Source of the DNA: Nageia nagi
Taxonomy: Eukaryota; Pinophyta
Assembly: GCA_050084985.1 (NCBI GenBank)
Contig: JBITNC010000001.1
Span: 195,176,001-195,240,000 of the forward strand
Direction of reading: 5' to 3'
DNA length: 64,000 nucleotides
The notes under the pieces were generated by a model. It was given only the letters and a program-made list of their open reading frames with translations, was not told the DNA's origin and did no database searches. The translations under genes and the position numbers were made by a program. How positions within the stretch are numbered: the first letter of the stretch is position 1; each line of letters starts with the position of its first letter. Positions 24,609 to 36,000 of the stretch are shown here, piece after piece.

Positions 24609-26523
24609 TGTATATTAATACATAATCACTACTCCAAGGTTTTTTGAAAGTATGATCACTTTCAGAAGTGACTTAAGCTAAGCATAATCATAATGGGTTT
24701 AAGAACCATTTCCGAAAATGATTACCATTATGAAAGAAGAAAAGCCCCTCGAAGTGAATGTTGAGTAACCCAGGTTTCGGAAGAGATGACATTAGCGATT
24801 TCGAGCCTTAACCCAAAACCAGACCCCGAAAGTGATGAGGTCAGCGAGGAGTGATCAAATAGCCAGAGCTGGTGAGTAAAACATTCCGAAGGTATGAAGA
24901 TGACATCACGGGGAGGATGATGTTCACAATTTTGAATGAAATTGGGTTTCAGAAGTGATGACATCAGCAAGGGGAATTAATAAGCTGGAGTTAGTAAATA
25001 AAACATTCTGGAATGAAATGATGACATCACAGAAGAAGGGCTAGAGCTCAATTGTGAAAAAGCCCAAGTTTCGAAGAAAGTGAGTAAAATATTTTAGAAG
25101 TATGAAGATGATGTCACGGGGAGGATGATGTTCACAATTTTGAATGAAATTGGGTCCCAAAAGTGATGAGGTCAGTAAGAGATAATCGAAGAAGCCGGAG
25201 CCTAAAAGTTAAGTGTTCCAGAAGTAAAGCATTCTAGAATAAGATGATGATGTCATAGAGGACAAGATAGTCACATTTTGGTAAAGATCAAGTTCTGGAG
25301 ATGATGATGTCAGCAAGGGTTGATTAAAAGGCTGAAGTCAGTAGATAAAGCATTCCAGAATGAAATGATAAAAGCTTAGCTATGGAAAAGCCCAAGTTCT
25401 AGAGAAAGTGAGTAGAGCATTCTGTAAGTATGAAGATGATGTCACAGGTAGGACAATGTTCACATTTTTGAATGAAACCAGGTCCCAGAAGTGATGAGGT
25501 CAGCAAGAAGTGATCGGATAGCCGAAGCCAGTGAGTAAAATTTTTTGGAAGTATGAAGATGATGTCATAGGGAGAATGATGTTCACATTTTTGAATGAAA
25601 TCGGGTCCCAAAAGTGATGAAGTCAGCAAGGAGTGATCAAATAGCCAGAGCTAGTAAATAAAGCATTCCAGAATGTAGAGATGAGAACAGCAAAGAGAGA
25701 TCAAATAGCTAGAGCTAGTAAATAGAATATCCTAGAAGAGATGAGGATAGCAAGAAGTTAGATCATAGTCATCAAGAAGCTGTACCATCTACAATCTACT
25801 CAGTTTTGTAATATTCTACCAAGTGGCATATGTAGGTAGTATTAATTAAAAGAAGGCTAGAATCTTGAAGCTATTTTGTAAATGTTTCTATTCTGTAATT
25901 CTTGTAACTATTGTTACTTTAGTATAAGTATATGAAAATAAAGCAAAAGAAGGGTCGGAAGCCCTAGTATTGCTCTTTACATTTGTTCTTGAAGACCTAT
26001 AGTTTTTATCAGTAATATGATACCATCTTGACCTTTCTTGTCTCGCACTCGTAATTGTCATTCTTAATTTGGTTACATCGTGGCAGCTTGGCTTGTTTCC
26101 TGAATGGTAATCGTGAGCTGCTAGTATAACTGTGTCTGCTACATGGTAGAGTAAAGCTGGGAAACTATTAGAGAGTGAGAGCTTGTACTGTAGCTACTAC
26201 ACTAGATTCAAACCAAGGTTTCACACACTATGAAAGCCCATGCTAAACTATTGATCCACCTTTGCTTTCTCTCTTGTTACCCTAAGCCTTTTTGCTTAAA
26301 TTCCTTACACTCTACTCCTTTTTATTTTCTTTCCTGTTACCCTAAGCCTTTTGCTTAAATTCCTCGCACTCTACTCTTTTTATTTTCTTTCCTGTTACTT
26401 CTCCTACACCTAATGTATAAGGAATCGGCCTTCTCTGGAGATCAGACTATCACTATAGTCTATTCTTGATTTACTTTGGTTAAGATTGTTTGCGATGCAT
26501 ATATTACACAATCCTAATCAATA
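24609..26523 (+). repeat. 5' LTR of A3 (~1915 bp) with internal tandem array
   Basis: Starts TGTATATTAATACATAATC and ends ...CCTAATCAATA; the right copy ends ...CCTAATCAACA. Both copies contain an array of degenerate units of roughly 100-130 bp (about 24840-25640 here), each with a TGATGTCAC or TGACATCAC core. The two LTRs differ by scattered substitutions and small indels, so the insertion is not recent. Confidence 0.93.
24840..25640 (+). repeat. tandem array with TGAYRTCA (CRE/TGACG-like) cores in the A3 5' LTR
   Basis: Units share GTATGAAGATGA followed by TGTCACGGGGAGGATGATG, GTTCACAWTTTTGAATGAAA and GTGATGAGGTCAGCAAG. Core motifs lie at 24901, 25022, 25109, 25248, 25305, 25438 and 25560. 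Both TGATGTCA and TGACATCA are one C-to-T or G-to-A change from TGACGTCA, the palindrome bound by plant bZIP factors. The same array lies in the 3' LTR (about 36840-37640). An enhancer role is inferred. Confidence 0.7.
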
Positions 26524-26534
26524 GTATTTCTTTT

Positions 26535-26552
26535 TGGCATGCCCAGTGGGAC
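26535..26552 (+). promoter_or_regulatory. primer-binding site candidate of A3
   Basis: TGGCATGCCCAGTGGGAC lies 11 nt after the LTR end and begins TGG, as a site pairing with a tRNA CCA end should. The A2 counterpart is TCGGCACATCTAGTGGGAC. The identity of the tRNA is not assigned. Confidence 0.6.
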
Positions 26553-26671
26553 ACGAAGAAGCTTATTGGCAACTCTCCTGAAGCACTATCTATGGTATGT
26601 ATTAAAGAAAATTATTTGTAAATATCATATGTGCTTTTGAACCTATCATTTTCTTTTGCAACCTAGAGTTT

Positions 26672-28240
26672 ATGTGGACAAGATCTAAAACTAGAGCAGC
26701 AAAAGAAGCACCGTATTTTAGAACGTTAGATACTCCTAAGAGAAAGACCCTGATCAAGTCCAAGTCTTTGAATAGTATCGGCTCCCTAAAATCCTTTATC
26801 AAGCTAGAATCATCCAATCTTCACACTAAAAATACCCCTCCTAAAATGGCTAATCCAGCTTAGAATATTTATCTAGAATGGGACAATGGGGTATCAATAG
26901 CCCTGGCAATGTTGCATGACATCCCAGCAAATGTTTTCAAAACCCTTCTGAAGTTTGATGCAACTTCAGAGAAAATAGCTTATGAGCATTGTGTTGATGT
27001 AGCTGGCCTAGCTAAGATTCACAATATCCAGCATGAAGATGTCATGGTGAGATTACTAGCTTAGTATTTCAAGGGAAAGGTCCTAGATTGGTACAGGGGC
27101 CTTCCTAATGGATCTATAACCACTTGGGCTCAACTGGCAGAGCCCTTTATCTTGGAATTTAATGAATTAAGATATCCTTTTTCCCTATTAACATAGTTCA
27201 CTTCAATCAAAAGATATGAGCAAGAAAATATCCCTGATTTCAATATTAGATTCCAAAAAACTTGGATGAGAGTCCCAATGCTAGTTAGGCCTCAGCAATT
27301 TCAAGCCTTAATGTATTACCTGAGAGCTTTTCCTTCGGATCTCTCTCTGTAAATCCAAAATTCTAGAGTAAATACTTTCCCAGAGGTCTATAGACAAGCA
27401 GTATATGCTGAATCCTATCTTATTGCAGTTGGAAAATTACCAAGTCGCATGCCAATGCCTTATATTCTAGTAACCACTCAATAGCAAATTTTGAGACCTC
27501 AAGCAATTAGTTTGGCTCCACCACTGGCCAACATCCCTACTCCTATTCAATAGTGGCCATCACCCTTGCCAGTCCCTAGAGCTCCCTTGGCTTTACCAGC
27601 CCCTTATCAGCCTAATATGAATCAAGGGGTAGCTTCATCGTCAAAGATTCAGGAACTCCAAAACTTGTGTAGAAATATGGCAAACCAGATTACCATTCTA
27701 AGCAGACAAAACAATACAAGAAGATATCCTTATCCTACTGTAGAAAAAGCTCAGCATGTGTTGAATGAAGATATAAGCCAAGCTTCCTCTTTCAGGTTAG
27801 CCTCTGGTTTGTGTTTGGCTTGTAATGATGCTCATGAACAAACCACATGCCCTATTTATCAGTACCAAGAGTATCTATCAAGAAGTGGGGGTACTCCTCC
27901 ACCCGATGTAGCTGATGACGTGAACCAAAATGTGAACCTGATGAATTTTGTACTGATGGATATAGGAGTTTTTGCTATGGAATCAAGATCAGGAAAAAGT
28001 CCCCTAGTCTCCAGCATTTCAGAAAGAAAAGTTGAACACCAAAAGAGTTTCAGAGCAGTGTTTCCTAAAAGGTAAGATGTAGTTCCTGGTTCTAAGGAAA
28101 AGATCTCAAAAAAGGAAATGGTTCCCCAAAATTTCCCATTTCTGGAAACCAAACCAACGCCCAAAGCTAGTGATCAAAATCTCTAGAGGTTAAGGTTCCC
28201 TTCACTTACCAAGCACTAGAGAAAAGATGATACTCTACAG
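26672..28240 (+). pseudogene. gag of A3
   Basis: Starts at Met 26672 ('MWTRSKTRAAKEAPYF'), about 150 bp after the LTR. It has a basic N-terminus, a capsid-like core ('WDNGVSIALAMLHDIP', 'YFKGKVLDWYRGLPNG', 'FILEFNELRYPF') and a Pro-rich linker near 27550-27620. A knuckle-like motif, CLACNDAHEQTTC, lies at 27812-27850: CX2CX3HX4C, one residue shorter between the second Cys and His than the usual CX2CX4HX4C. Internal stops are TAG or TAA, many of them next to or at Gln-like positions. Same frame as the protease, so it was probably a single Gag-Pro reading frame. Confidence 0.82.
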
Positions 28241-28800
28241 CTTCAGGAAAAATTTACCGATAGATTCAGAAACAAAATTGGTAAACCTCCAGCTATCCCA
28301 AAGTTCAACATTATGGCGGAGCTAAAGAGAACTCTAGCGAGAGTGTCCTTGTTTGAAGCTCTAAAAATTCCTGAACAAATTGATTTACTGAAAACATCTC
28401 TTATAGCATTGAATGAAGGAATGGAAAGAGTGCTCAATCTTTTTGAAACATCAAAATATCTGGGGATGGGAAAGAACAAACCTCCAACTTTTTACATGAC
28501 TCTAGAAATTGAAGGATATGTACTCCATAATTGTTTGGTTGATTCTAGGGCAGCTACTACTATGATGCCTAAAGCAGTGTGCGATGTAATGGGGTTGCCT
28601 ATGATAAGAACATCCATCGGAGTATTACAACTGGATTCCACACCTGTCAAAATAGTAGGAGTAATCAAGGATGTAGTCCTAAAAATACATAAGTGTCCCT
28701 CTATAATTATTATTCAGGAAATTATAGTTGTTGAGCTACCCCCTTTGTTCGGGCTATGTCTGTCTAGAGAGTTTACAGCTAAGATAGGGGTTATCTAGCA
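28241..28800 (+). pseudogene. retropepsin of A3
   Basis: Open from 28313 to 28798. The linker 'FNIMAELKRTLARVSLFEALKI' is followed by 'LEIEGYVLHNCLVDSRAATTMMPKAV', with the active-site triad at 28541-28552. The triad reads DSRA where an active enzyme has D(S/T)GA; Arg is encoded by AGG, one G-to-A step from Gly GGG. The C-terminal block 'PPLFGLCLSREFTAK' matches A1 and A2. Around 28793 the frame shifts and the next open segment (28827) is in another frame. Confidence 0.85.
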
Positions 28801-28826
28801 ATGGATTACACCCATTATTTGATCCC

Positions 28827-29560
28827 TTGTGGAATAAGAGGGTAAGACTGAATAATGAGGAAATTTTTGAGTTTCACATAGAGAAAAAGGAGGAGGTTTG
28901 CACAAACTTTGGTGAATTGGAAGAATCAGATAAATTGCTGGAAGAGCTGCAAACTAAAAACCCTTGTAGTATGAGTATGCTCAACACCATCTACGATATG
29001 GAGTTTGGAAATTATTGTTTAATAGAGCTAGAATCTTTCATCCCAAAACTCACAAGGGAAGATTTTAGGAGAAATGAAATGTGGGAGATGTCTTTTGATG
29101 GGGTAAGACCCAAAAATGGATCTAGAGCCGGGATTATCCTGACCAACCCAATTGGTAAGGTGCATAGATTTTCTTTCAGACTCACCTAGTTATGTTCAAA
29201 TAATGTGGCAGAATATGAAGCTCTTTGCCTGGGACTAGAACAAGCTATCAAAATGAAAATTTAGTGTCTAAAGATCAAAGGCAATTCAAATTTGATCATG
29301 AAACAAGTGACAGGTAAATATTCAGTCAAACATCATTATTTGAAAGCCTATAGGAATCAGGTTTGGGATCTATTTGAGCATTTTGAAGCATTGCATATTC
29401 AATCGGTTCCAAGGAGATTCAACCAAGAAGCTGACGCATTAGCACAAATGGGAGCCAGTTTTGATCCCACAAATGACTGGTTTCAGAGAAAGGGTGTTCA
29501 ACTCATTTTCAGGCCATCAATTCTAGATAATGATTCCTTTTGGCAAGTTTTCTAGGATGA
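28827..29560 (+). pseudogene. archaeal-type RNase H (aRNH) of A3, upstream of RT
   Basis: The domain runs 'WEMSFDGVRPKNGSRAGIIL' (29085-29140), 'NNVAEYEALCLGLEQAI' (29200-29250), 'KGNSNLIMKQV' (29277-29310) and 'SVPRRFNQEADALAQMG' (29400-29450). This is the block order of the additional RNase H of the Tat clade, including the final Asp in 'EADALA'. The third block should be GDSQL; Asp is replaced by Asn (AAT at 29283), so this copy is inactive. Its position between protease and RT agrees with A1 and differs from C1. The preceding 28827-29080 is an acidic linker. Confidence 0.85.
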
Positions 29561-29859
29561 AGCTCAAATTAATCAGTTTTTATTACAACAAGCGGTATGT
29601 CATGTAGTAGGAGAAGAGGAATCCAAAGTTTTTTAGGAATAAGACATAATTTAGCTAAATAATAATAAACTCCCTAAAGATTTGATTCCATTCGAAGGAT
29701 TGTTTGATAGGAGTGATCGGGTAAAAAGAAAGGGTATAAATATAAACCTAGATAACTATAAAGAACATGAAGTGTTTCTAGGTAAGTCATTAAAAATTGG
29801 TATATCTAATACTCTAGAATAGATTCAGGAAATTGTACAATTATGTAGAACATATGTTG
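29561..29859 (+). pseudogene. linker between aRNH and RT of A3
   Basis: Same frame as RT, with several TAG/TAA. Readable pieces such as 'KDLIPFEGLFDRSDRVK' and 'EHEVFLGKSLKIG' suggest the ordinary pre-RT linker of gypsy Pol. Confidence 0.5.
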
Positions 29860-30760
29860 ATGTTATTGCTTGGTCTTATGATGATTTAAAGGTTTTTGAT
29901 AAATCAGTGATACAGCATACAATCGAGTTGATAGATGATGCTAAACCGGTCAGACAAAAACAAAGACCAGTAAACCCCAAGATCAAAGTTGCCATGAAGC
30001 AGGAGGTGCTAAAACTGTACAAGTCTGGGATAATTTATCCCATCAAGCATTCCACTTGGGTAGCCAATCTTGTGCTTGTCCAAAAGAAAAATGGTGAGAT
30101 AAGGTTGTGTGTAGATTTTCGAGGCTTGAACAGAGTATCATTGAAGGATCATTACCCCTTACCTCCAATGGAACAAATACTAAATACTATAGCCAAAGCT
30201 AAAAAGTTCTCTTTGATAGATGGTTTCTTCGGGTATAATCAGATTTGGGTCCAGAATGAAGATCAGTTCAAAATAGCTTTTACAACTAAATGGGGCACAT
30301 TTGCTTTTCACAGAATGCTGTTTGGACTATCCAATGCAGGGGCTACCTTTTAAAGAGCTATGGATTATGTGTTTGGAGAACTGGTAAATAAGAGTCTGTT
30401 GGTATACCTTGATGATATTACTATTTTCTCTCATGACAGAAACATGCATGTTCAACATCTGGAGCAAGCCTTCATCAAATGTAAGAGGTATGGTATATCC
30501 CCAAATCCTAAGAAGTCTATCTTCGCAATAGATGAGGGTAAATTATTGGGCCATGTCATTTCAAAAGAGGGATGGGCTATTGATCTAAATAGAGTTAAAG
30601 CTATAAATGACTTGTCTCTCCTATCCAATAAGAAGTCTCTGCAATCTTTTCTAGGTCAAATTAACTTTGTTAGAAGATTTATTCAGGATTTCTCAAACAT
30701 TATCAAACCTATCACCCAGATGCTAAAAAAAGATACTCCTTTTGTATGGATTGAGGAAGG
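29860..30760 (+). pseudogene. reverse transcriptase of A3
   Basis: All RT blocks are readable in one frame: 'YKSGIIYPIKHSTWVANLVL', 'KKNGEIRLCVDFRGLNRVS', 'KDHYPLPPMEQIL', 'FSLIDGFFGYNQIWV', 'TFAFHRMLFGLSNAGATF', a stop at the usual Gln, then 'VYLDDITIFS' with YLDD at 30405-30416, and 'LLGHVISKEG', 'FLGQINFVRRFI'. The length is normal for gypsy RT. Catalytic residues are intact and only one internal stop (TAA at the Gln after GATF) was seen in the core. That stop is also present in A1. Confidence 0.95.
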
Positions 30761-31249
30761 TAAAGAAGCTTTTTAGAAAATTAAAGTAGCAATTACAAAA
30801 GCTCTTGTATTGAGAAATCTATATTTTAGCAAAGAATTTATTCTGTATGCATATGGTTCAGATACTAGTGTTGCAGCCATTTTAACCCATAAGTATGAAA
30901 GAAATGAAGAATATCCAGTCGCATTTTTCAGCCAAACTATGAACAGTTGTGAGGAAAAATACACTTTCATTGAAAAATAAGTCCTAGCTATTGTGAAAGC
31001 ACTTGGTAAGTTAAAACATTACATTGCTCAGAGCAAGATTTTGATTTTAACTATACACCCGGATGTTAGGTATTATGTTATGCAGGGAGAATTGGGAGAA
31101 GGAAGACCTAGGTGGATTTCAAAAATTCTAAAGTACGATGTGGAAATTTGGCCCACCAAGCTCGTAAAAGGAAGAGCACTTTGTGAGCAACTTGCAAAAC
31201 CTACGATACCTGAAAAGGAGATGGTATGCTTTGTTGAATAAGAAACCCT
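30761..31249 (+). pseudogene. gypsy-type RNase H (gRNH) and connection of A3
   Basis: Follows RT in frame. The first catalytic block reads 'EFILYAYGSDTSVAAIL' (30838-30885) where active gypsy enzymes have a 'DAS' motif, so the nucleophile-coordinating Asp is missing. The next blocks are normal ('VAFFSQTMNSCEEKYTFIEK', 'VLAIVKALGKLKHYI'). The connection reads 'WPTKLVKGRALCEQLAK'. A1 has the same loss. From memory, Tat elements with a second RNase H also have a degenerate gRNH here, which fits this call. Confidence 0.82.
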
Positions 31250-32542
31250 GGAATCCATACCTAGAGATACGACAAAGGATTGGATGGAGCAATTAAGAAA
31301 ATATTTTGAGATTGGAAAACTGCCAGAAAACATGAATGCATCCCAAAGAAGGTGATTCAAGATACATGCCCAGAATTACATGGAGATAGATCAGATACTT
31401 TGTAGGAGAAATCATGATGCATTTTGCTAAGATGTGTACCAATGACAAAGTCAGCTAAGCTCATTGAAGAGTTTCATTTTAGAGAGTCTGGAGGTCATTA
31501 CTCTGGATACACGATAGTGGGTAAGATCATTCAGGCAAGATATTACTGGCCCACTATGTTCAAGGAGGCTTTTGAAAAGGCACAAAATTGTGAGAAGTGT
31601 CAGAGGTATGTGGGAGGAAAGAGAAATGCAGCATTACCATTGGAACCAATCCAAGAAGAAGAGCCCTTCCAACAGAAGGGGCTAGATTTTATCAGAGTCA
31701 TCAATCCAAACTCCTCTTCCGGACACAAATTCATCCTTATTGCTACAAACTTTTTTACCAGATGGGTAGAAGCAGAGGCCATAAAGGAGGTGAATCAAAA
31801 GACTATTCTAAAATTTGTGGAAAAGTTAATTACTAGGTATGGTGTTCCTCAAATGATAATTTTGGATAATGGTTTGGCATTCGTAGGGGCTGAAGTTATT
31901 GATTTTGCTATGAGATTAGGTATCTACTGGAAAACTTCCTCAAATTATTACCCCCAGGGTAATGGTTTGGCTGAGTCCACAAACAAAAATTTGATTCAGA
32001 TTCTCAAAAGAATAGTGGAGGATAATCCCCAAACTTGGCATGAAAAGCTCAATTGGGCATTATGGGCAGATAGGATCATAGTAAAGTTAGCCATTAAAAC
32101 CAGCCCATATACATTGGTATACGGTAAAAGGGTGGTATTACCAAGTCATTTTGAGCTTCTAATTTTAAAAGTTTTGTAGGAATATGGTGAGGATTTTGAA
32201 TCTCTTGAGGTTCAGATGAATGAACTGTTGCATCTAGAAGAGCTTCGGAATCAATCATATCAAGACCTCTAGAGAAGAAATGAAATAGTAAAAAGATGGT
32301 TTGATGGTCAAAAATCAACTTCGGATACTTTCAAAGAAGGAGATTTAGTATTGAAATGGGATGAGGATAGAGCTAAATTGGGGAAACATAAAAAATTTGA
32401 ATCCATGTGGTTTGAACCCTATGTAATAGCTAAATGCGTTGGGAAAAATGCCTTTGAGCTGGCTAAATTAAATGGGTGCAAATTGCCAATTTCAGTTAAT
32501 GGATAGCACCTAAAACGATACAAGACTGCAAGCACGGGATAG
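31250..32542 (+). pseudogene. integrase of A3
   Basis: The N-terminal zinc-binding block is readable ('EEFHFRESGGHYSGY', 'CEKCQRY'). The catalytic core carries a complete DDE triad: Asp at 31685 in 'GLDFIRVINP', Asp at 31865 in 'ILDNGLAF', Glu at 31973 in 'GNGLAESTN'. The C-terminal module ('GDLVLKWDEDRAKLGKHKKF', 'WFEPYVIA') resembles the GPY/F module; 'NG*HLKRYK' precedes the final TAG at 32540. Three internal TAG stops and a frame change near 31415 separate it from RNase H. I see no chromodomain. Confidence 0.93.
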
Positions 32543-33028
32543 TGATTATTTAAAAAAAAATATGTTTTGTACACATATTGTAAATAGTGTGCTGTTTGCA
32601 TTTATTTCAAGTTGTCATTATGGTTGTCAGTTATTTATTAGTAACTTAGTGGTAGTTGTACTTTTGCATCAGCAGAATTGAAGTTTCCAAAAGGGTATGG
32701 AAAATCAAATCTCAAAGTTCTTGAAAAGAGTGCATAATACCAAATCAGTTATTAATGCTACTATCCATGAGGATATTGTGTGTGTTCCATGATATTGTGC
32801 ATCAATCAAAGAAAGGAGTTATAAAAGGACCAAGAGCACTACTCGCCAAAATACCTAATTCCAGAATTCATAAGAAGTATTCACTTACAAATTTATGAAA
32901 CTAGTATCTACTGCACATTGCCAGGAGCCGTGGAATATAGCAAAAGAATCTGAGTAAAGCAAAGTGTTGGTTAGGGGTGACAGATGTGAGATAAGAAGAG
33001 TTGATAAGCATAGCATAAGCAAATAGAA
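32543..33028 (+). other. spacer between integrase and extra ORF of A3
   Basis: AT-rich, no coding similarity on either strand. It could hold a splice acceptor or internal promoter for the following ORF; no specific signal is claimed. Confidence 0.5.
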
Positions 33029-36000
33029 ATGAGCTCAGGATCATCAATGAAGACAATAAGGAAAATAATGAACTCCATGGATTTATTGTGGGATACTGAA
33101 ATTACAGCTTGAAACAAGAACCCCAAGGGCATAGCTAAAGGTAAGTGCCCAAACTTCAATTTTAATCATATAGCACATTCACCAATGGGGTCGGGTCTCA
33201 TGTATTTTATTCCCCATAGATGCTTTCCTGCTCCTGAGTTGATAGAGTTTATAAAGGGGGCATTTGATCCTGCAACCAGGATAGTCAGAGACTTGCAAGG
33301 TAGAACTATCTTAAATTTGGATTCCATTTCAATAGCAAAAGCTTTTAATCCACCCTCCCCTATGCACTCCCTTGTGCACATTGATTGGTATATGACCCCT
33401 AGTTCCAATCTAAGAGCAAATATTATGACCTGGCTAAATAAAAATGCAGTTGGGGCTGTAAAGTTTATGGAGTTCCCTAGTTCTGAGCTCCTGCTCTCCA
33501 ATTTTTCTACACATCTGCAATTATTGTTATCCATGTTGGCCATAGCAATGGGTGAAGAGATAGATAGGTATGTCTCACCATCAAAATTAGCTATTGCATA
33601 CCAGATTTCCCATCCAAACTCTCCTACAATGTATGATTGGGCCATTGCACTTTCAGATGGAATATCTGAGCAGTTAGAAAAGATTAGTGAGGGATTTCAT
33701 TTTTCGTATATGTCACACATTATTTGGATGATGATTCATCAGAACACTGATGTTTTCAAGAATTTAACCTTAGTTCAGACTGATGAAAGAGGGTCTCAGA
33801 AGCCAATGGACCAATGGATTGAGGAGGTGAGGTCTTCAGCAGATTACTACCTTTTTGTAGAAAGCTTTTTGGTTCTTGCAATGAAGTTATTTACCCCTGC
33901 AGTTCCAAGATTATCAATAGCTTCTAAGCTTTACCTCCAGATGCCAATGGAGAGATCGAGGGCTGGTTCTTCATAGAGGAGGGGACTTTCATCAGGCTTT
34001 ATGGGTTTTCTAGGGCTCCTTTCTTACTACCAGTCCATGTAATGGATTGGGTTTTCAGCATGGAATACACCAGACAAATGGATTATATAGATTCTAAATA
34101 CGGAGCTGCAGCAAAGAAGAGGATAGTTTATGCCCTTCCTCATAAAGTGCATGACTTGGTGCTTCAAAGCAGGGGAGCAAATGAATAATTAAAAGGTAAA
34201 TTGTTGAATTTAAAATTGAAAGAACTTAGTCAGTATTTGCTATATGATCCAGAGGATATCTTTGGCAAGAGGTTGAGGGGCCAGCCCAACCCCCCAAGTT
34301 TCAAAGCTGAATCTAGGTTAGAGCTACTTAAATGGTGAAACTTAGAACATGAAGACAAGGTAATGCCCACTACCTTGATTACTAAAGATTTATTGCCATC
34401 ATGGTTGAGTTTTTACAGTAAAAAGACAAATTTTGACCCAAGAATAGACTCCATCTCCAAAAAGTCTTCGAAAACCTTAAGAGATCAGAGATGGAGTGAA
34501 GAAAAAATAGCTACCTTCACTCAGTACCAGATTGAGTCTAGAAATTAGAATACCCCTCTAGATTCTAATTTAGATGAGAAATTTGAGGAGATGTGGAGAA
34601 TGGAACATCCTACAGACATCCCTGCAAGCAAAGGTTCAAATGATAGTGATGAGGAGGGAGAGCAGGGACCTGCAATGTCCCAAGCATCAGCTCAGGAGGA
34701 GCTACCCGAGGAAGGAACCAGGGAGGTTTCCATGGAAACAATAGCTAGGAGGCTTGGGAAGGTGTATACTATTAAAAGGAAAGTCTAAAAGGAGATGGCA
34801 CTGCTCCCACCACTGCCAAAGAGAAGAAGAAGGAGCCCTACTCCATTAGGTATGCTCTCTACTCTCTCTTCCTCTATTTCTCTTACTCTTGCTCTATATA
34901 TTCCTACCACATCCATTTCCATTCCAAGTTCACTTCCATAAATTCCAGCAGTCATTCCAACTTCACCCGTCCAATCTCTCATAACACCACCACTGCCTAT
35001 TCAATGGCAAAGCTCCCTTCCCCTCACATCCAGATCATAAGTTCCCCCCATCACTAGCGTCACCATAATACTGTCATCACCTTCACCATCTCTACCTCCA
35101 TCATCCTCTCCTCCATCCATTCCAACTCTTCCTGCTGTGGATCCATCCAGTAGTAGTGTCCCCGGGCCTAGTCAAGCTAGCCCTATGACACCAGCATAGC
35201 AGATTGTGGCCTCCTCCTCTTAGGAGTTGAGCATTGGATCTCCATTCATTATGATATCTGGGAAACAAGTATCTATGGATGGCATCATGTAGTAGTACCA
35301 ATAGATGAAATAGGGATGAGATGCATGGATGCAGAAGCAGGTCAAGAAGCTCCCAGTTCTAGATAATTCGGTAAGGCTCCGGACTTCAATGGACCCAAAG
35401 CATAAAGTGCTTGAAATGGATATTGCCCAAGAACCCCAAGAAGGGCAAAGTGATCTATCCTCCATGAACACTCGAGTAAAAATCAACACACGAAGCATAT
35501 CTCAAAGTGACAAAAATGAGCTCTTACAAACTACAGTAGACCTTAATATATCAAAGCTGACAAAATTGGAGGTCAAGTACAATAAGCTGCAAAAGGCCCA
35601 TGAAGCTATGAAGCAGTAGTTAGACACTTAGAAATTAAAATTGAAAGCTACTAAAAATAATATATCAATTTTGAAGGCTAGTTTAGCAGTGGCCCCTACA
35701 GCAGACACTTTGAGCCAGAAAGATGCCATCATATCTCAGAGAGATGCTGAGATAGCGACCAGAGTAGTGGAGATTGGCAGTTTGAATGCCAACATAGCGC
35801 AACTCCAATCAAGTATGAATGTAAATAAGGTAGAAAAATCCTTTTTGTTAAATATAAAGAAATGATTTTGGGAGTTGAGGGTGCAAGAAATCAAAGATTT
35901 GATTCATTTGAGAGACCATGTAGAATCATGTTTATCAGAGCTCAAAAGACTCGAGGTTGAGGTCACTAGATGCGAGAATATTTTGAATCCCATCTCAAAA

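Noticed and set aside
27859-28164. 101-codon minus-strand open frame
   Set aside because: Antisense shadow of A3 gag.
33166-33645. 159-codon minus-strand open frame
   Set aside because: It is antisense to the well-supported extra ORF of A3 and shows no family motif.
33185-33976. Intact host gene of 263 codons
   Set aside because: It lies between integrase and the 3' LTR of A3 in the same orientation, and the reading continues with a frameshift into a longer ORF; it is part of the retrotransposon.
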